The notes below the pieces were generated by a model, which worked only from the letters and a program-made list of their open reading frames with translations, ran no database searches and was not told the origin of the DNA. 64,000 nt of DNA from contig NZ_LUUG01000046.1 of assembly GCF_001644035.1 (NCBI RefSeq), positions 1 through 64,000 of the forward strand, written 5' to 3'. The stretch is from Methylomonas methanica (lineage in GTDB: Bacteria > Pseudomonadota > Gammaproteobacteria > Methylococcales > Methylomonadaceae). Each line of letters begins with the position of its first letter. The stretch's first letter is position 1. Positions 26,011 to 34,669 of this stretch are shown here, one piece after another. The position numbers and the translations under genes were made by a program.

Positions 26011-26660
26011 TGGTAAATACAGACTTTGATCCCAAAGACCTGACGAAGGAAAAAAGCTTATGGGACGTGTATATCGAATCCAGAAAAATACCTTCTAGCA
26101 GATTTAACGATTTAACAACTTTAGCAGTGGCTACGCTGCTAATCTTAAATGCCTATTTAACAAAAACACCGATTAACGAATTGCTAGAGTTAGTCAGAAA
26201 GTCATCAGACACAGGTCTTTCTGTTTCTCTCAGTACACTTGGATTCTTAGTTTCAGGATTCACAATATTTGCAACCATATCTCAGCCAGCACTTTCTATT
26301 AAAATGTCTGAAATAAGACATCCAGAAAGCGGTCTATCTACTTTAAAACATAACTACTTTATTTTTCTGAGAGTATTCATTTATTATATTGCCTTCGCTT
26401 TTTTCTGTTTGTTAATAACCATGTTTGGTCATCAGGGCGGCCTAGTGGCATTGGCGGTTTCTTACTTTGATTGCATACCACTCTTAAAACCAGTTTTAGT
26501 AAAAATGTCCTATATTCTATTATTTACTGGATATTTTTATCTGCTTATTCAACTTAAATCATTCATTTTCAATATTTACCATGCCGTTATGACGGCGCTT
26601 CGATGGAAAGCTGAAGGATATGATGAGGAAGAAGGTAATCAAAATACCCCCTCACCATAA
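26010..26660 (+). CDS. Unknown four-helix membrane protein, partner of the preceding gene
   Basis: A 216-residue integral membrane protein with about four hydrophobic segments (TTLAVATLLILNAYL; LSTLGFLVSGFTIFATI; VFIYYIAFAFFCLLITMF; MSYILLFTGYFYLLIQL) and charged termini. AT-rich like its partner. It starts by TGATG overlap with the 25006 gene, so the two are made together. Its stop codon directly abuts the stop of the convergent hsdR with no intervening base. Could be a pore-forming effector or a membrane anchor for its partner; not recognised as a named family. Confidence 0.65.
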   Translation: MVNTDFDPKDLTKEKSLWDVYIESRKIPSSRFNDLTTLAVATLLILNAYLTKTPINELLELVRKSSDTGLSVSLSTLGFLVSGFTIFATISQPALSIKMSEIRHPESGLSTLKHNYFIFLRVFIYYIAFAFFCLLITMFGHQGGLVALAVSYFDCIPLLKPVLVKMSYILLFTGYFYLLIQLKSFIFNIYHAVMTALRWKAEGYDEEEGNQNTPSP

Positions 26661-29600
26661 TCACTGTCTCTGAGAGACACTATTTTCTGTCAAACTAGGC
26701 TTATAAGTCACATCAAATACAGTATCGGCCAACCAGCGTTTAAAATTTGGATTATCACTAAATTGCTTAAACAATTCGGTATGATCGGCCAACAGCTCTA
26801 AAATTACTCTATTGAGAGCCTTATCATGTTCCATTCGGGCAGTGGACGGCGTATTTGCCATCGCGTTTTGATAGGCCTTATCCTGAGAAACCCGATTCGG
26901 AATTTCCTCGGTAATCACCTTGCGAATCTTGTCGCCATCCTTCCATTCGATATTGCCGAACAAGTCGTTGAAGGCTTTGATGATGTTGGATAGCTTGTCG
27001 ATTTCGGTAATCTTGCCTCCACCGCCAGCACTGGTCGGTGCGGGCTCTACACTGCCATCCTCATCTTCCATGCCCATACTCAACGCGGCTTTCACTTCAG
27101 GCCGATAGCTGTCCATGTCGATGGCGTCGAGCACGCCTTTGGAAAGATCTTCCTCTTTCGGCGCCGGCAATTTCGGTATCAGGAAATTCAAGAAAATCGC
27201 CAGTTTTTCCCAAGCAGGGTGACCATAGGTCAATATCGCACCGAGGAAACCATAGCTGCGCACGAAAGCCTTGGCTTTGCCTTTAAACTCGACTTGGGCA
27301 TTTTCATCCAATTGCTGTTTGTACGCTTCGACGCAAACATCCAGAATCGGGTCCAGCTTGTCGCGTTCCGCACCTTTGATGTACAGCGCCACCAAGTCTT
27401 CCACCTGCTGCCAGGCATACACTTGATGGCCGTCCAGATCGTTTTTCAGGTCATGCAGTTTGTTCGGGTCGGTTTCGCCGACTTGCACCGTGGCGCGGTA
27501 ATATTCCTGAAACGCCGCCTGTACCGCTTCGGCGTTGTCGGCAAAGTCCAGCACAAAGGTATCGTGTTTTTGCGGATGGGCGCGATTCAGTCGTGACAAA
27601 GTCTGCACGGCCTGCACCCCAGCCAGTGCTTTATCGACATACATGGTATGCAGCAATGGCTCGTCGAAGCCGGTGACGAATTTGTTGGCGACAATCAAAA
27701 TCCGATACGGATCCTGCTTCAGCTTGACCGGAATGTCCTTACTGGGAAAACCATTCATGTCAGCTTCGGTCACATTCTTGCCGCCCACCTCATGCTCGCC
27801 GGAAAACGCCACGATAGCTTTATAGGGGCTTTTGATTTCCCGCAGGTAATCGCTGATCTCGCGATGATAATCGATGGCCCGCGCGATGCCGTTGCAGACC
27901 ACCATCGCCCGCGCCTGCCCGCCGATCTTGCGTTTACCGATCACCTGCGCAGTGAAATGGTCGATCATGATTTCGGCCTTGCGGCGGATGGCCTTGTCAT
28001 GCGATTCGACGTAATGGCGAATTTTCTTTAACGCCTTGACCTTGTCAAAATCCGGGTCGTCTTCCACGGTCTTGGCGACCCGGTAAAAGCTGTCCACCGA
28101 TGTGTAATTCTTGATGACATCCAGGATGAAGCCTTCCTGAATCGCCTGCTTGGTGGTGTAGGTTAATTCCGGCGGCGAACGGAAATGCACTTCGTCGCCT
28201 TCCTGGTAGCGCTCGCCGAACAGTTCCAGGGTTTTATTTTTCGGCGTCGCGGTAAAGGCAAAGTAACTGGCATTCGACAGCATCTTGCGCGACTCGATTA
28301 GTTTGTTGACCGCGTCTTCGACCGACTCTTCGTCATCTTCATCGTCGCCGGGCGCGGCGGACAAGGCAAGGTGCATCTTGGCTGTGGTTTTGCCGCCCTG
28401 ACTGGAATGCGCTTCGTCGATCAGCAGCGCAAAGCGGCGGGATCCCAGGTCGTCCAGCTCGTCCAAAATAAACGGAAACTTCTGCACCGTGGTGACGATG
28501 ATTTTCTTGCCCCTGCGCAAGAAGCCGCGCAATTCCTCGGCGCTATCGGAATGGCCAAAGATCGAGGCGACATGGTCATAGCCCTTGATGGTCTTGGCAA
28601 TTTGTGTGTCCAGCGCACGGCGGTCGGTGATCACGATCACCGAATCGAATTGCGTGCTATTGGCAGCGTCGGCCTGTTTCAACTCCACTAACTGATGCGC
28701 CAACCAGGCTATGGTATTGCTTTTGCCGCTGCCGGCCGAATGCTGAATCAGGTAACGGCAGCCCACGCCTTCGGTTCCGCAGCGGCGCAACAAGGCCCGC
28801 ACCGTGCGCATTTGATGGAAGCGAGGGAACACCTGTTTGCGCTTTTTCTTGCCGCGCTCGTCTTCCTCTTCGACGATCTGGGCAAAGTTTTCGATGATGT
28901 TCGCCAGCGATTCCTTGGCCAGCACCTGTTTCCACAGGTAATCGGTTTTCAACCCGTCCGGATTAGGCGGATTGCCGGCACCGCTGTTCCAGCCCTGGTT
29001 GAAGGGCAAAAACCACGAGGTTTTGCCGGTCAGATGCGTGCAAAACGCCACCTCGCTATCGTCCACCGCAAAATGCACGATGCAGCGGCCCATTTGAAAC
29101 AGCAATTCGCGCGGGTCGCGGTCGGTTTGATATTGGATGATGGCGTCGGCCACGGTTTGCTTGGTCAACGAGTTTTTCAATTCAAAGGTTGCCACCGGCA
29201 GGCCGTTGATGAAAATCGCCAAATCCAGCGAGCGCGCGGTTTCGTCGTTGCTGTAGCGCAGTTGGCGGGTGACGCTGAACAGGTTTTTGGCGAAATTCTC
29301 CGCCGAACTGGCATTGCCCGGCGTCGGCAGAAATTTATACAAATCAACATGCGCCGGACCGTGGCTGACGCCCTTACGCAACACATCCACCACGCCGCGT
29401 TTGGCAATCTCGCCCTGGATGCGATGCAGAAACTGGGTGCGTTTGATGCCGTCCTGCGCCAACTCCAGGGTTTCGACGATCTTGGGCTGGGTGGTTTGCA
29501 GAAAGGCCAGCAACTTGACGACATCCAGCGCCACATCGCGGTTGTAATCGCTGGGCTGGCCTGACTGATAGCCGCCGACGCTGTAATAGCCCACACTGGA

Positions 29601-29702
29601 TTGGACTGAGTTATCCGCTGCAGTAGCCGGGTTTTGTTGACCGGTGAGATGTCTAACGATCAGGACTTCCAGGCCTTTTTCGCTGGTGTCGGTGGGCTTC
29701 AT
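26661..29702 (-). CDS. hsdR: Type I restriction enzyme, R subunit
   Basis: A 1013-residue motor and nuclease subunit. It has an N-terminal HSDR_N nuclease domain (LDLAIFINGLPVATFELKN supplies the catalytic E-x-K), Walker A GSGKSNTIAWLAHQL, a DEAH-type box LLIDEAHSSQGG, motif III FTATP and later helicase motifs (VANKFVTGFDEPLLHTMYVD; LSRLNRAHPQK). It cuts unmethylated foreign DNA together with HsdM and HsdS. It is the last gene of the leftward locus and overlaps the DUF1016 gene by ATGA. Confidence 0.96.
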   Translation of the reverse strand: MKPTDTSEKGLEVLIVRHLTGQQNPATAADNSVQSSVGYYSVGGYQSGQPSDYNRDVALDVVKLLAFLQTTQPKIVETLELAQDGIKRTQFLHRIQGEIAKRGVVDVLRKGVSHGPAHVDLYKFLPTPGNASSAENFAKNLFSVTRQLRYSNDETARSLDLAIFINGLPVATFELKNSLTKQTVADAIIQYQTDRDPRELLFQMGRCIVHFAVDDSEVAFCTHLTGKTSWFLPFNQGWNSGAGNPPNPDGLKTDYLWKQVLAKESLANIIENFAQIVEEEDERGKKKRKQVFPRFHQMRTVRALLRRCGTEGVGCRYLIQHSAGSGKSNTIAWLAHQLVELKQADAANSTQFDSVIVITDRRALDTQIAKTIKGYDHVASIFGHSDSAEELRGFLRRGKKIIVTTVQKFPFILDELDDLGSRRFALLIDEAHSSQGGKTTAKMHLALSAAPGDDEDDEESVEDAVNKLIESRKMLSNASYFAFTATPKNKTLELFGERYQEGDEVHFRSPPELTYTTKQAIQEGFILDVIKNYTSVDSFYRVAKTVEDDPDFDKVKALKKIRHYVESHDKAIRRKAEIMIDHFTAQVIGKRKIGGQARAMVVCNGIARAIDYHREISDYLREIKSPYKAIVAFSGEHEVGGKNVTEADMNGFPSKDIPVKLKQDPYRILIVANKFVTGFDEPLLHTMYVDKALAGVQAVQTLSRLNRAHPQKHDTFVLDFADNAEAVQAAFQEYYRATVQVGETDPNKLHDLKNDLDGHQVYAWQQVEDLVALYIKGAERDKLDPILDVCVEAYKQQLDENAQVEFKGKAKAFVRSYGFLGAILTYGHPAWEKLAIFLNFLIPKLPAPKEEDLSKGVLDAIDMDSYRPEVKAALSMGMEDEDGSVEPAPTSAGGGGKITEIDKLSNIIKAFNDLFGNIEWKDGDKIRKVITEEIPNRVSQDKAYQNAMANTPSTARMEHDKALNRVILELLADHTELFKQFSDNPNFKRWLADTVFDVTYKPSLTENSVSQRQ

Positions 29703-30823
29703 GCATTGTCTCCCTTCTTTCCGCTCTGGGGTTTGGGCGCTTGGCTCGCCGCCTCGGCAATGGTCGCCGGCTGCGGCAAAGTGACCTGTGCGGCTCGTTC
29801 GCGCGCCAGTTCCACGGCGCGGTGTAGCTGTGCCTGCAAAACTTTCATGTCCGGGATGTGCGCCAGATATTCAGCCACGCGGATATTGGAGGCATCCATA
29901 TCCATCAGCTTGACCTGCTCCGCATCCTTGGTGGCGCACAGAATCAGTCCGATGGGTGGTTCCTCGCCCACGGCGCGGTCGTGCTGGTTCAGCCAGCGCA
30001 GGTACAACTCCATCTGGCCCTTGTGCGCGGGTTGGAACTTCTCCAGCTTCAGTTCCACCGCGACCAGCCGTTTCAGATGGCGGTGGTAGAACAGCAAGTC
30101 GAGGTAGAAATCGTCCGCGCCGACGCTGATGCGCTTTTGCCGCGCCACAAAGGTGAAGCCCACGCCCAGTTCCAGCAGAAAGCGCTCCATTTCGCGCAGG
30201 ATGGCGTCTTCCAGGTCGCGTTCGCTGTAGTCGTGCGGCAGGCCCAGAAAGTCCAGCATGTACGGGTCGCGGAACACCAGTTCGGGCGTCATCTGCCCAC
30301 CCGCGCGCAGGTGGCTGATTTCCGCCTTCACCACGAATTCCGGCTGCTTGGCGATGGCCGTGCGCAGGTACAACTGGCTGGCGACGCGCTCGCGCAGGGT
30401 ACGCACGCTCCAGCGCTCCACGCGGCACAGCTCGGCGTAATACTCGCGTTCCAGCGGCTGCTTGAGCGGCAGGATTTCAATGAAATGGCTCCAGCTCAAT
30501 TGTGTCGCCAGCGGCGACACAATGTTTTCGTCCGGAAACACCTCAGCGAACTGAATCATGCGGCGCAGGCTGCGCAAACCGAAGCTCTGACCATACTCCC
30601 GTACCAATTGTGTCGACAGCGTCGACAAAATCTCCTCGCCGTACTCCGCGCGACCATCGCGCAGCACTTCACTACGGATGCGTTTACCCACATGCCAATA
30701 CAGCATCGTCAGCGTGGCATTGGCGGTCTGCGCGACGTGCTGGCGGGCATAGTCGATCAGGCCGCGCAACTCCAGCAGTAAGGCGTCGGCCGGTTTGGGT
30801 GCGGCGGGTTTATTCTTCGCCAT
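29699..30823 (-). CDS. DUF1016 / YhcG family PDDEXK nuclease
   Basis: A 374-residue protein of the DUF1016 (YhcG) family: an N-terminal helical domain (ARQHVAQTANATLTMLYWHVGKRI) and a C-terminal PDDEXK-type nuclease core (DFYLDLLFYHRHLKRLVAVELKLEKFQP, with the D..E-x-K pattern). It is inserted between hsdS and hsdR, overlapping both (14 bases with hsdS, ATGA with hsdR), so it is an integral part of the operon. The ATG at 30823 follows a strong GGGGAGG; a longer frame back to 30952 lies inside hsdS. Such proteins often ride in type I loci; their role there is not settled. Confidence 0.88.
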   Translation of the reverse strand: MAKNKPAAPKPADALLLELRGLIDYARQHVAQTANATLTMLYWHVGKRIRSEVLRDGRAEYGEEILSTLSTQLVREYGQSFGLRSLRRMIQFAEVFPDENIVSPLATQLSWSHFIEILPLKQPLEREYYAELCRVERWSVRTLRERVASQLYLRTAIAKQPEFVVKAEISHLRAGGQMTPELVFRDPYMLDFLGLPHDYSERDLEDAILREMERFLLELGVGFTFVARQKRISVGADDFYLDLLFYHRHLKRLVAVELKLEKFQPAHKGQMELYLRWLNQHDRAVGEEPPIGLILCATKDAEQVKLMDMDASNIRVAEYLAHIPDMKVLQAQLHRAVELARERAAQVTLPQPATIAEAASQAPKPQSGKKGDNA

Positions 30824-32204
30824 TCTCTTCCTCCCCATTGGCTTCGAGGTCTTCGTCGCCACCCAGTGCCGCCAGGTTTTCCTCGGCCACCACGTCGTCC
30901 GGACCGGGCAGCCAATTGCGGACATCGATTTGGCCGGTGACGACATCGGCAATCAGGCGGTCGCGGTATTCACGGAGCAGGTCAATCTCCCGCTTAGTTC
31001 GTTCAATAGCTTCATCAAGTGGCTGACCATCCACCTCGACCCTATCAAGAATTATTCGTTGCTCTTCGACTGGAGGAACTGCAAAAACAACATTGACCAG
31101 TTTTTCTCGCGTTAAATGTGCAATGCTCACTCGATTGACGATTGATTCAAATCTGCCACGTTTCCCATTTGCAAAGAACTGTAAATATAGGAATTCCGAT
31201 AGCATCTCCTGCTTTACGGCAATTCGGTGTACGGAGTTCTGAATGTAACATTCGGGCAGTTCGTCATTCCAAAGGCAAGCTCGGCCGACTTCACCGCCTT
31301 CGCTCACCAACAGATCACCTTTCTTGACGCGAAGCTGTGATTTTTCCGAATTGGCAATCCACATTTCACGTATGTCACGAATATCTGGTGTTAGCCACTG
31401 TATATTCGTAGATCTCAAATAAGGCTTGAAGTCACCATCGCTCTTTTCTTCAGTTGTGAGCATCTTGCCCAAAATGACATCAGCAATGTTTTTAAGTCTC
31501 TTTGCTTCCCAATGCTCAGGTATATCCCCTAGCCATTCTATGCCCGTTGGTTTCAATTGAACCGATGGGTCAAGACCGCGCGTGACGGCTTGATCAATTA
31601 TTTGCAGCTTCTGCTCAATCAGCAACTTAATCAACTCACGCTTAGCTTTGATGAAACGGGCAATGTGAGCATCCTGCACCCGCAGATAGGCGACGATTTG
31701 TTCCTGCTCATCTCGTGGCGGCAATAGCGAAGGCATTTGCTTGAATTCGTCCCAATACAACCGGTTACGATCCGAGACGATGCCGCGCGAGAACTTATTC
31801 ACCTCGCGCATATAGGCTGCCGTGCGGAACAGATAGCTGTAATAGGCACTGTTGGCTTCTGGAAACGGACTGGCCACCACATAAGCCGGGCTGACCAGAC
31901 CATCGACCGGCGCCGCGCCGAGCGCGCCTTGCCACATGCGCATCATGTTATAGGCAATGTCGCCCTTGGCCGCGCGTTTGTATTTTTCCTTCTGGCTCAT
32001 CACCTGCTTTCGCTTCAAGTTCTCCATGTCGCGCACCCGCACGCCGGTGCGCAATGACACTTCCAAAATCGGCAAGTCCGGAAAGCCGGTTTGCACCCGA
32101 TGAGCAAACAGTCGGCCATTGCGTAGCACCTGCCAACCTTCCGGAATTTCAGGCACCCAAGGCAAGCCGGAGTCTCGATAAGACGGATATCGAACCGTAT
32201 CCAT
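30810..32204 (-). CDS. hsdS: Type I restriction enzyme, S subunit
   Basis: A 464-residue specificity subunit with two target-recognition domains. Each opens with the family's WLG/WP-type motif (GLPWVPEIPEGW near residue 12; GIEWLGDIPEHWEAKRL near residue 220), and each is followed by a helical spacer (LPPRDEQEQIVAYL; PPVEEQRIILDRV). The ATG at 32204 has GGGAG upstream; the longer frame starts at a TTG. Two full TRDs imply a bipartite recognition site. Confidence 0.93.
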   Translation of the reverse strand: MDTVRYPSYRDSGLPWVPEIPEGWQVLRNGRLFAHRVQTGFPDLPILEVSLRTGVRVRDMENLKRKQVMSQKEKYKRAAKGDIAYNMMRMWQGALGAAPVDGLVSPAYVVASPFPEANSAYYSYLFRTAAYMREVNKFSRGIVSDRNRLYWDEFKQMPSLLPPRDEQEQIVAYLRVQDAHIARFIKAKRELIKLLIEQKLQIIDQAVTRGLDPSVQLKPTGIEWLGDIPEHWEAKRLKNIADVILGKMLTTEEKSDGDFKPYLRSTNIQWLTPDIRDIREMWIANSEKSQLRVKKGDLLVSEGGEVGRACLWNDELPECYIQNSVHRIAVKQEMLSEFLYLQFFANGKRGRFESIVNRVSIAHLTREKLVNVVFAVPPVEEQRIILDRVEVDGQPLDEAIERTKREIDLLREYRDRLIADVVTGQIDVRNWLPGPDDVVAEENLAALGGDEDLEANGEEENGEE

Positions 32205-32271
32205 TACGCAACTCCCGCAGCTTCGCAAGGGCTATAAGTCAATTGTCTACTCAGTGCGTAGACAAAACCGT

Positions 32272-34644
32272 TCATGCCGCCCCCACGATTTTATGCAACA
32301 AGCCCTCGGTCTGCTGTTCCAGGGCCAGAATGTCAGCGCGGATTTGATCCAGTGTCCTGAGCGGCGTGGGCCGGTAGAAGTAGCGGGCAAACGAGATTTC
32401 ATAGCCGATTTTGGTGGCGTCCATCGCGATCCAGGCGTCGGGCGCATGCGGCAACACTTCGCGTTTGAAGAAGACTTCGATACCGCCGGGCTCGGTCAGC
32501 GACACTTGTTCGGTGTCGCGCAAATCGCTGTCGGCTTCATATTCCAGCATGTAGCGGTCTTTGCCGTCTTGCTCCAGATAAGCGCCGTCGTAGCCGGGCT
32601 CGAAGAAGTCGTTCGACTTGAGTTTGGTGCGTTTGGCGATCACCGGCTGCGCGGTTTCGTCACGCCAGCTCACGGCTTTGTAGATGATTTTTTTGTCAGA
32701 AGCGCTGGGTTTCTTATCAAGCTGTTTCATGGCCGCATCGAAACGAGCGCGGAACTGGTTGTGATCGTCAAAGATGTCTTCGCCGAGTTCCTGTTGCGCC
32801 AAACGGGCCAGTTCGACCAGGGCTTTGTCGCGCAGCCAAGTGGCTGGGTCGAGCAGTTTTTTCCGGCGTTTTTCGGGTACGGCTTTCTTGGCGGACTTGC
32901 TGTCTTCCTCGTCGCTGTCGTCCGCCTCTTCGTCGCTGTCGTCCCCTTTCAGCCAGGCTTCGATCTCGGGCCGCAATTTGGCGAACTGATCGTACAGTGC
33001 ATCGCCCCAGCGGCCATACATTTCGCTGCGCAAGGCTTCATCGCCGGAGGCAAAGCGCAGGGTTTCGATGGCGCTGCGTTTGAGCTGGCTCTTCAGGCGT
33101 AACGGCCGTTCGACGGTGATTTTCCAATAGCCGAAATCGGCGTTGTTAAACCATTTGGATTCCGGCATTGTTTTTGCCGCATCGTCATCGGCCGACGGCG
33201 ATTGCAGGTAATGTTCCAGAATGCGTGCAATGTCAGATTCGCTTAGCTCGCAATTTTTCTTGCCCATGTTACGGCGCAAGGGCTGGAACCATTGGCTGGC
33301 GTCGATCAGTTGCACTTTGCCTTTGCGGTGTTCGGCCTTGCGGTTGGTCAGCACCCAAATGTAGGTAGCGATGCCGGTGTTGTAAAAGATGTTTAGCGGC
33401 AAGGCGATGATGGCTTCCAACCAGTCGTTTTCGATGGCCCAGCGGCGTATGTTGCTTTCGCCCTGGCCGGCGTCGCCGGTGAACAGCGCCGAGCCGTTAT
33501 GCACCAAGGCAATACGGCTGCCCAGCGGGGTGTTGTGTTTCATCTTCTGCAGCTTGTTGACCAGGAACATCAACTGGCCGTCACTGGAACGCGTGATGAG
33601 TTTGTATTCCGGGTCGCCGTCGTGAGTAACCATGAAGCGCGGGTCGCTAAAACCGGCTTTGCCGCCCATGCGTTCCAGGTCTGTTTTCCAGCTTTTGCCA
33701 TAAGGCGGATTGGACAGCATGAAGTCGAATTCACGCGCCGGAAATTGGTCGGCCGACAAGGTGGATTTATCGGCGCCGCCGACGATGTTCTCGGCCTCTT
33801 CGCCTTCGCCCTTTAGCAGCAAATCGGCTTTGCAGATGGCGTAGGTTTCCGGATTAATCTCTTGCCCGAATAAATGAATCGAAACTTCCTTGCCATGGCT
33901 GGCGGCCAGTTCCAGCAGAGTTTCTTCGGCCACGGTTAGCATGCCGCCGGTACCGCAAGCGCCATCGTACAAGGTATAGGTGCCGGATTCGATCCGGTCG
34001 GCGATCGGCACGAACAACAACTTGGCCATCAGTTTGACCACATCGCGGGGCGTCCAGTGTTCGCCAGCCTCTTCGTTGTTGTCTTCGTTAAATCGGCGGA
34101 TCAATTCCTCGAATGCCGTGCCCATGCCGTGGTTGTCCAGTCCCGGCAGTTTAATGCGGCCATCGCCATCCAACACCGGCTGCGGCGACAGATTAACGTC
34201 CGGATTGAGAAAATCTTCGATTAGGTAGCCCAGGACATTGGCATCGACCAAGGTCTGAATCTGGTCGCGGAATTTGAATTTGGCCAGGATTTCTTGAACA
34301 TTGTGGGAGAAACCATCGAGATAATCGATGAAGTTATCGCGCAATCTTTGGCCTTGGCTACTGGCCGCCAGACGCGACAGGGTAAATTCCGAGGTGTTGT
34401 AAAAAGCTTGGCCAGCCGCCATGCGCAGCGCACCTTCCTGATCGACAACGCCATGTTGATCGAGGAACTTTTTGCGTTCTAATACGACATCTTTTGTGGA
34501 TTCCAGCACCGCATCGAGGCGGCGCAGTACGGTGAACGGCAATATCACATCGCGGTATTTGCCGCGCACATACACATCCCGCAGACGGTCATCGGCGATA
34601 TTCCAGATGAAGTCTGCAATCCATTTGAGTTGGCTTTGATCCAT
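32272..34644 (-). CDS. hsdM: Type I restriction enzyme, M subunit (N6-adenine methyltransferase)
   Basis: A 790-residue methyltransferase: the N-terminal HsdM helical bundle (LKWIADFIWNIADDRLRDVY), the AdoMet motif I DGACGTGGML, the catalytic motif IV NPPYGKSW and a long C-terminal extension with an acidic run (DDSDEEADDSDEE). It protects the element's and host's DNA at the HsdS site. It is longer than the classical ~500-residue HsdM, as in the subfamily with C-terminal extensions. A gap of 67 bases separates it from hsdS. Confidence 0.95.
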   Translation of the reverse strand: MDQSQLKWIADFIWNIADDRLRDVYVRGKYRDVILPFTVLRRLDAVLESTKDVVLERKKFLDQHGVVDQEGALRMAAGQAFYNTSEFTLSRLAASSQGQRLRDNFIDYLDGFSHNVQEILAKFKFRDQIQTLVDANVLGYLIEDFLNPDVNLSPQPVLDGDGRIKLPGLDNHGMGTAFEELIRRFNEDNNEEAGEHWTPRDVVKLMAKLLFVPIADRIESGTYTLYDGACGTGGMLTVAEETLLELAASHGKEVSIHLFGQEINPETYAICKADLLLKGEGEEAENIVGGADKSTLSADQFPAREFDFMLSNPPYGKSWKTDLERMGGKAGFSDPRFMVTHDGDPEYKLITRSSDGQLMFLVNKLQKMKHNTPLGSRIALVHNGSALFTGDAGQGESNIRRWAIENDWLEAIIALPLNIFYNTGIATYIWVLTNRKAEHRKGKVQLIDASQWFQPLRRNMGKKNCELSESDIARILEHYLQSPSADDDAAKTMPESKWFNNADFGYWKITVERPLRLKSQLKRSAIETLRFASGDEALRSEMYGRWGDALYDQFAKLRPEIEAWLKGDDSDEEADDSDEEDSKSAKKAVPEKRRKKLLDPATWLRDKALVELARLAQQELGEDIFDDHNQFRARFDAAMKQLDKKPSASDKKIIYKAVSWRDETAQPVIAKRTKLKSNDFFEPGYDGAYLEQDGKDRYMLEYEADSDLRDTEQVSLTEPGGIEVFFKREVLPHAPDAWIAMDATKIGYEISFARYFYRPTPLRTLDQIRADILALEQQTEGLLHKIVGAA

Positions 34645-34669
34645 GGTTTCCTATCGCCGGTTGTCCGGC

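Noticed and set aside
25006-26660. Kiwa defence pair (KwaA/KwaB)
   Set aside because: The size pairing is similar, but the gene order is reversed and I could not see a DUF4868 signature, so the name is not supported.
28695-29564. 289-residue rightward open frame inside hsdR
   Set aside because: A shadow of the hsdR coding strand; no ribosome site, no protein-like motif.
29858-30781. 307-residue rightward open frame opposite the DUF1016 gene
   Set aside because: Opposite-strand shadow of a GC-rich real gene, with biased His/Gln/Ala/Val composition.
32254-33102. 282-residue rightward open frame opposite hsdM
   Set aside because: Shadow frame; Phe/Gly/Val-rich composition typical of antisense reading.
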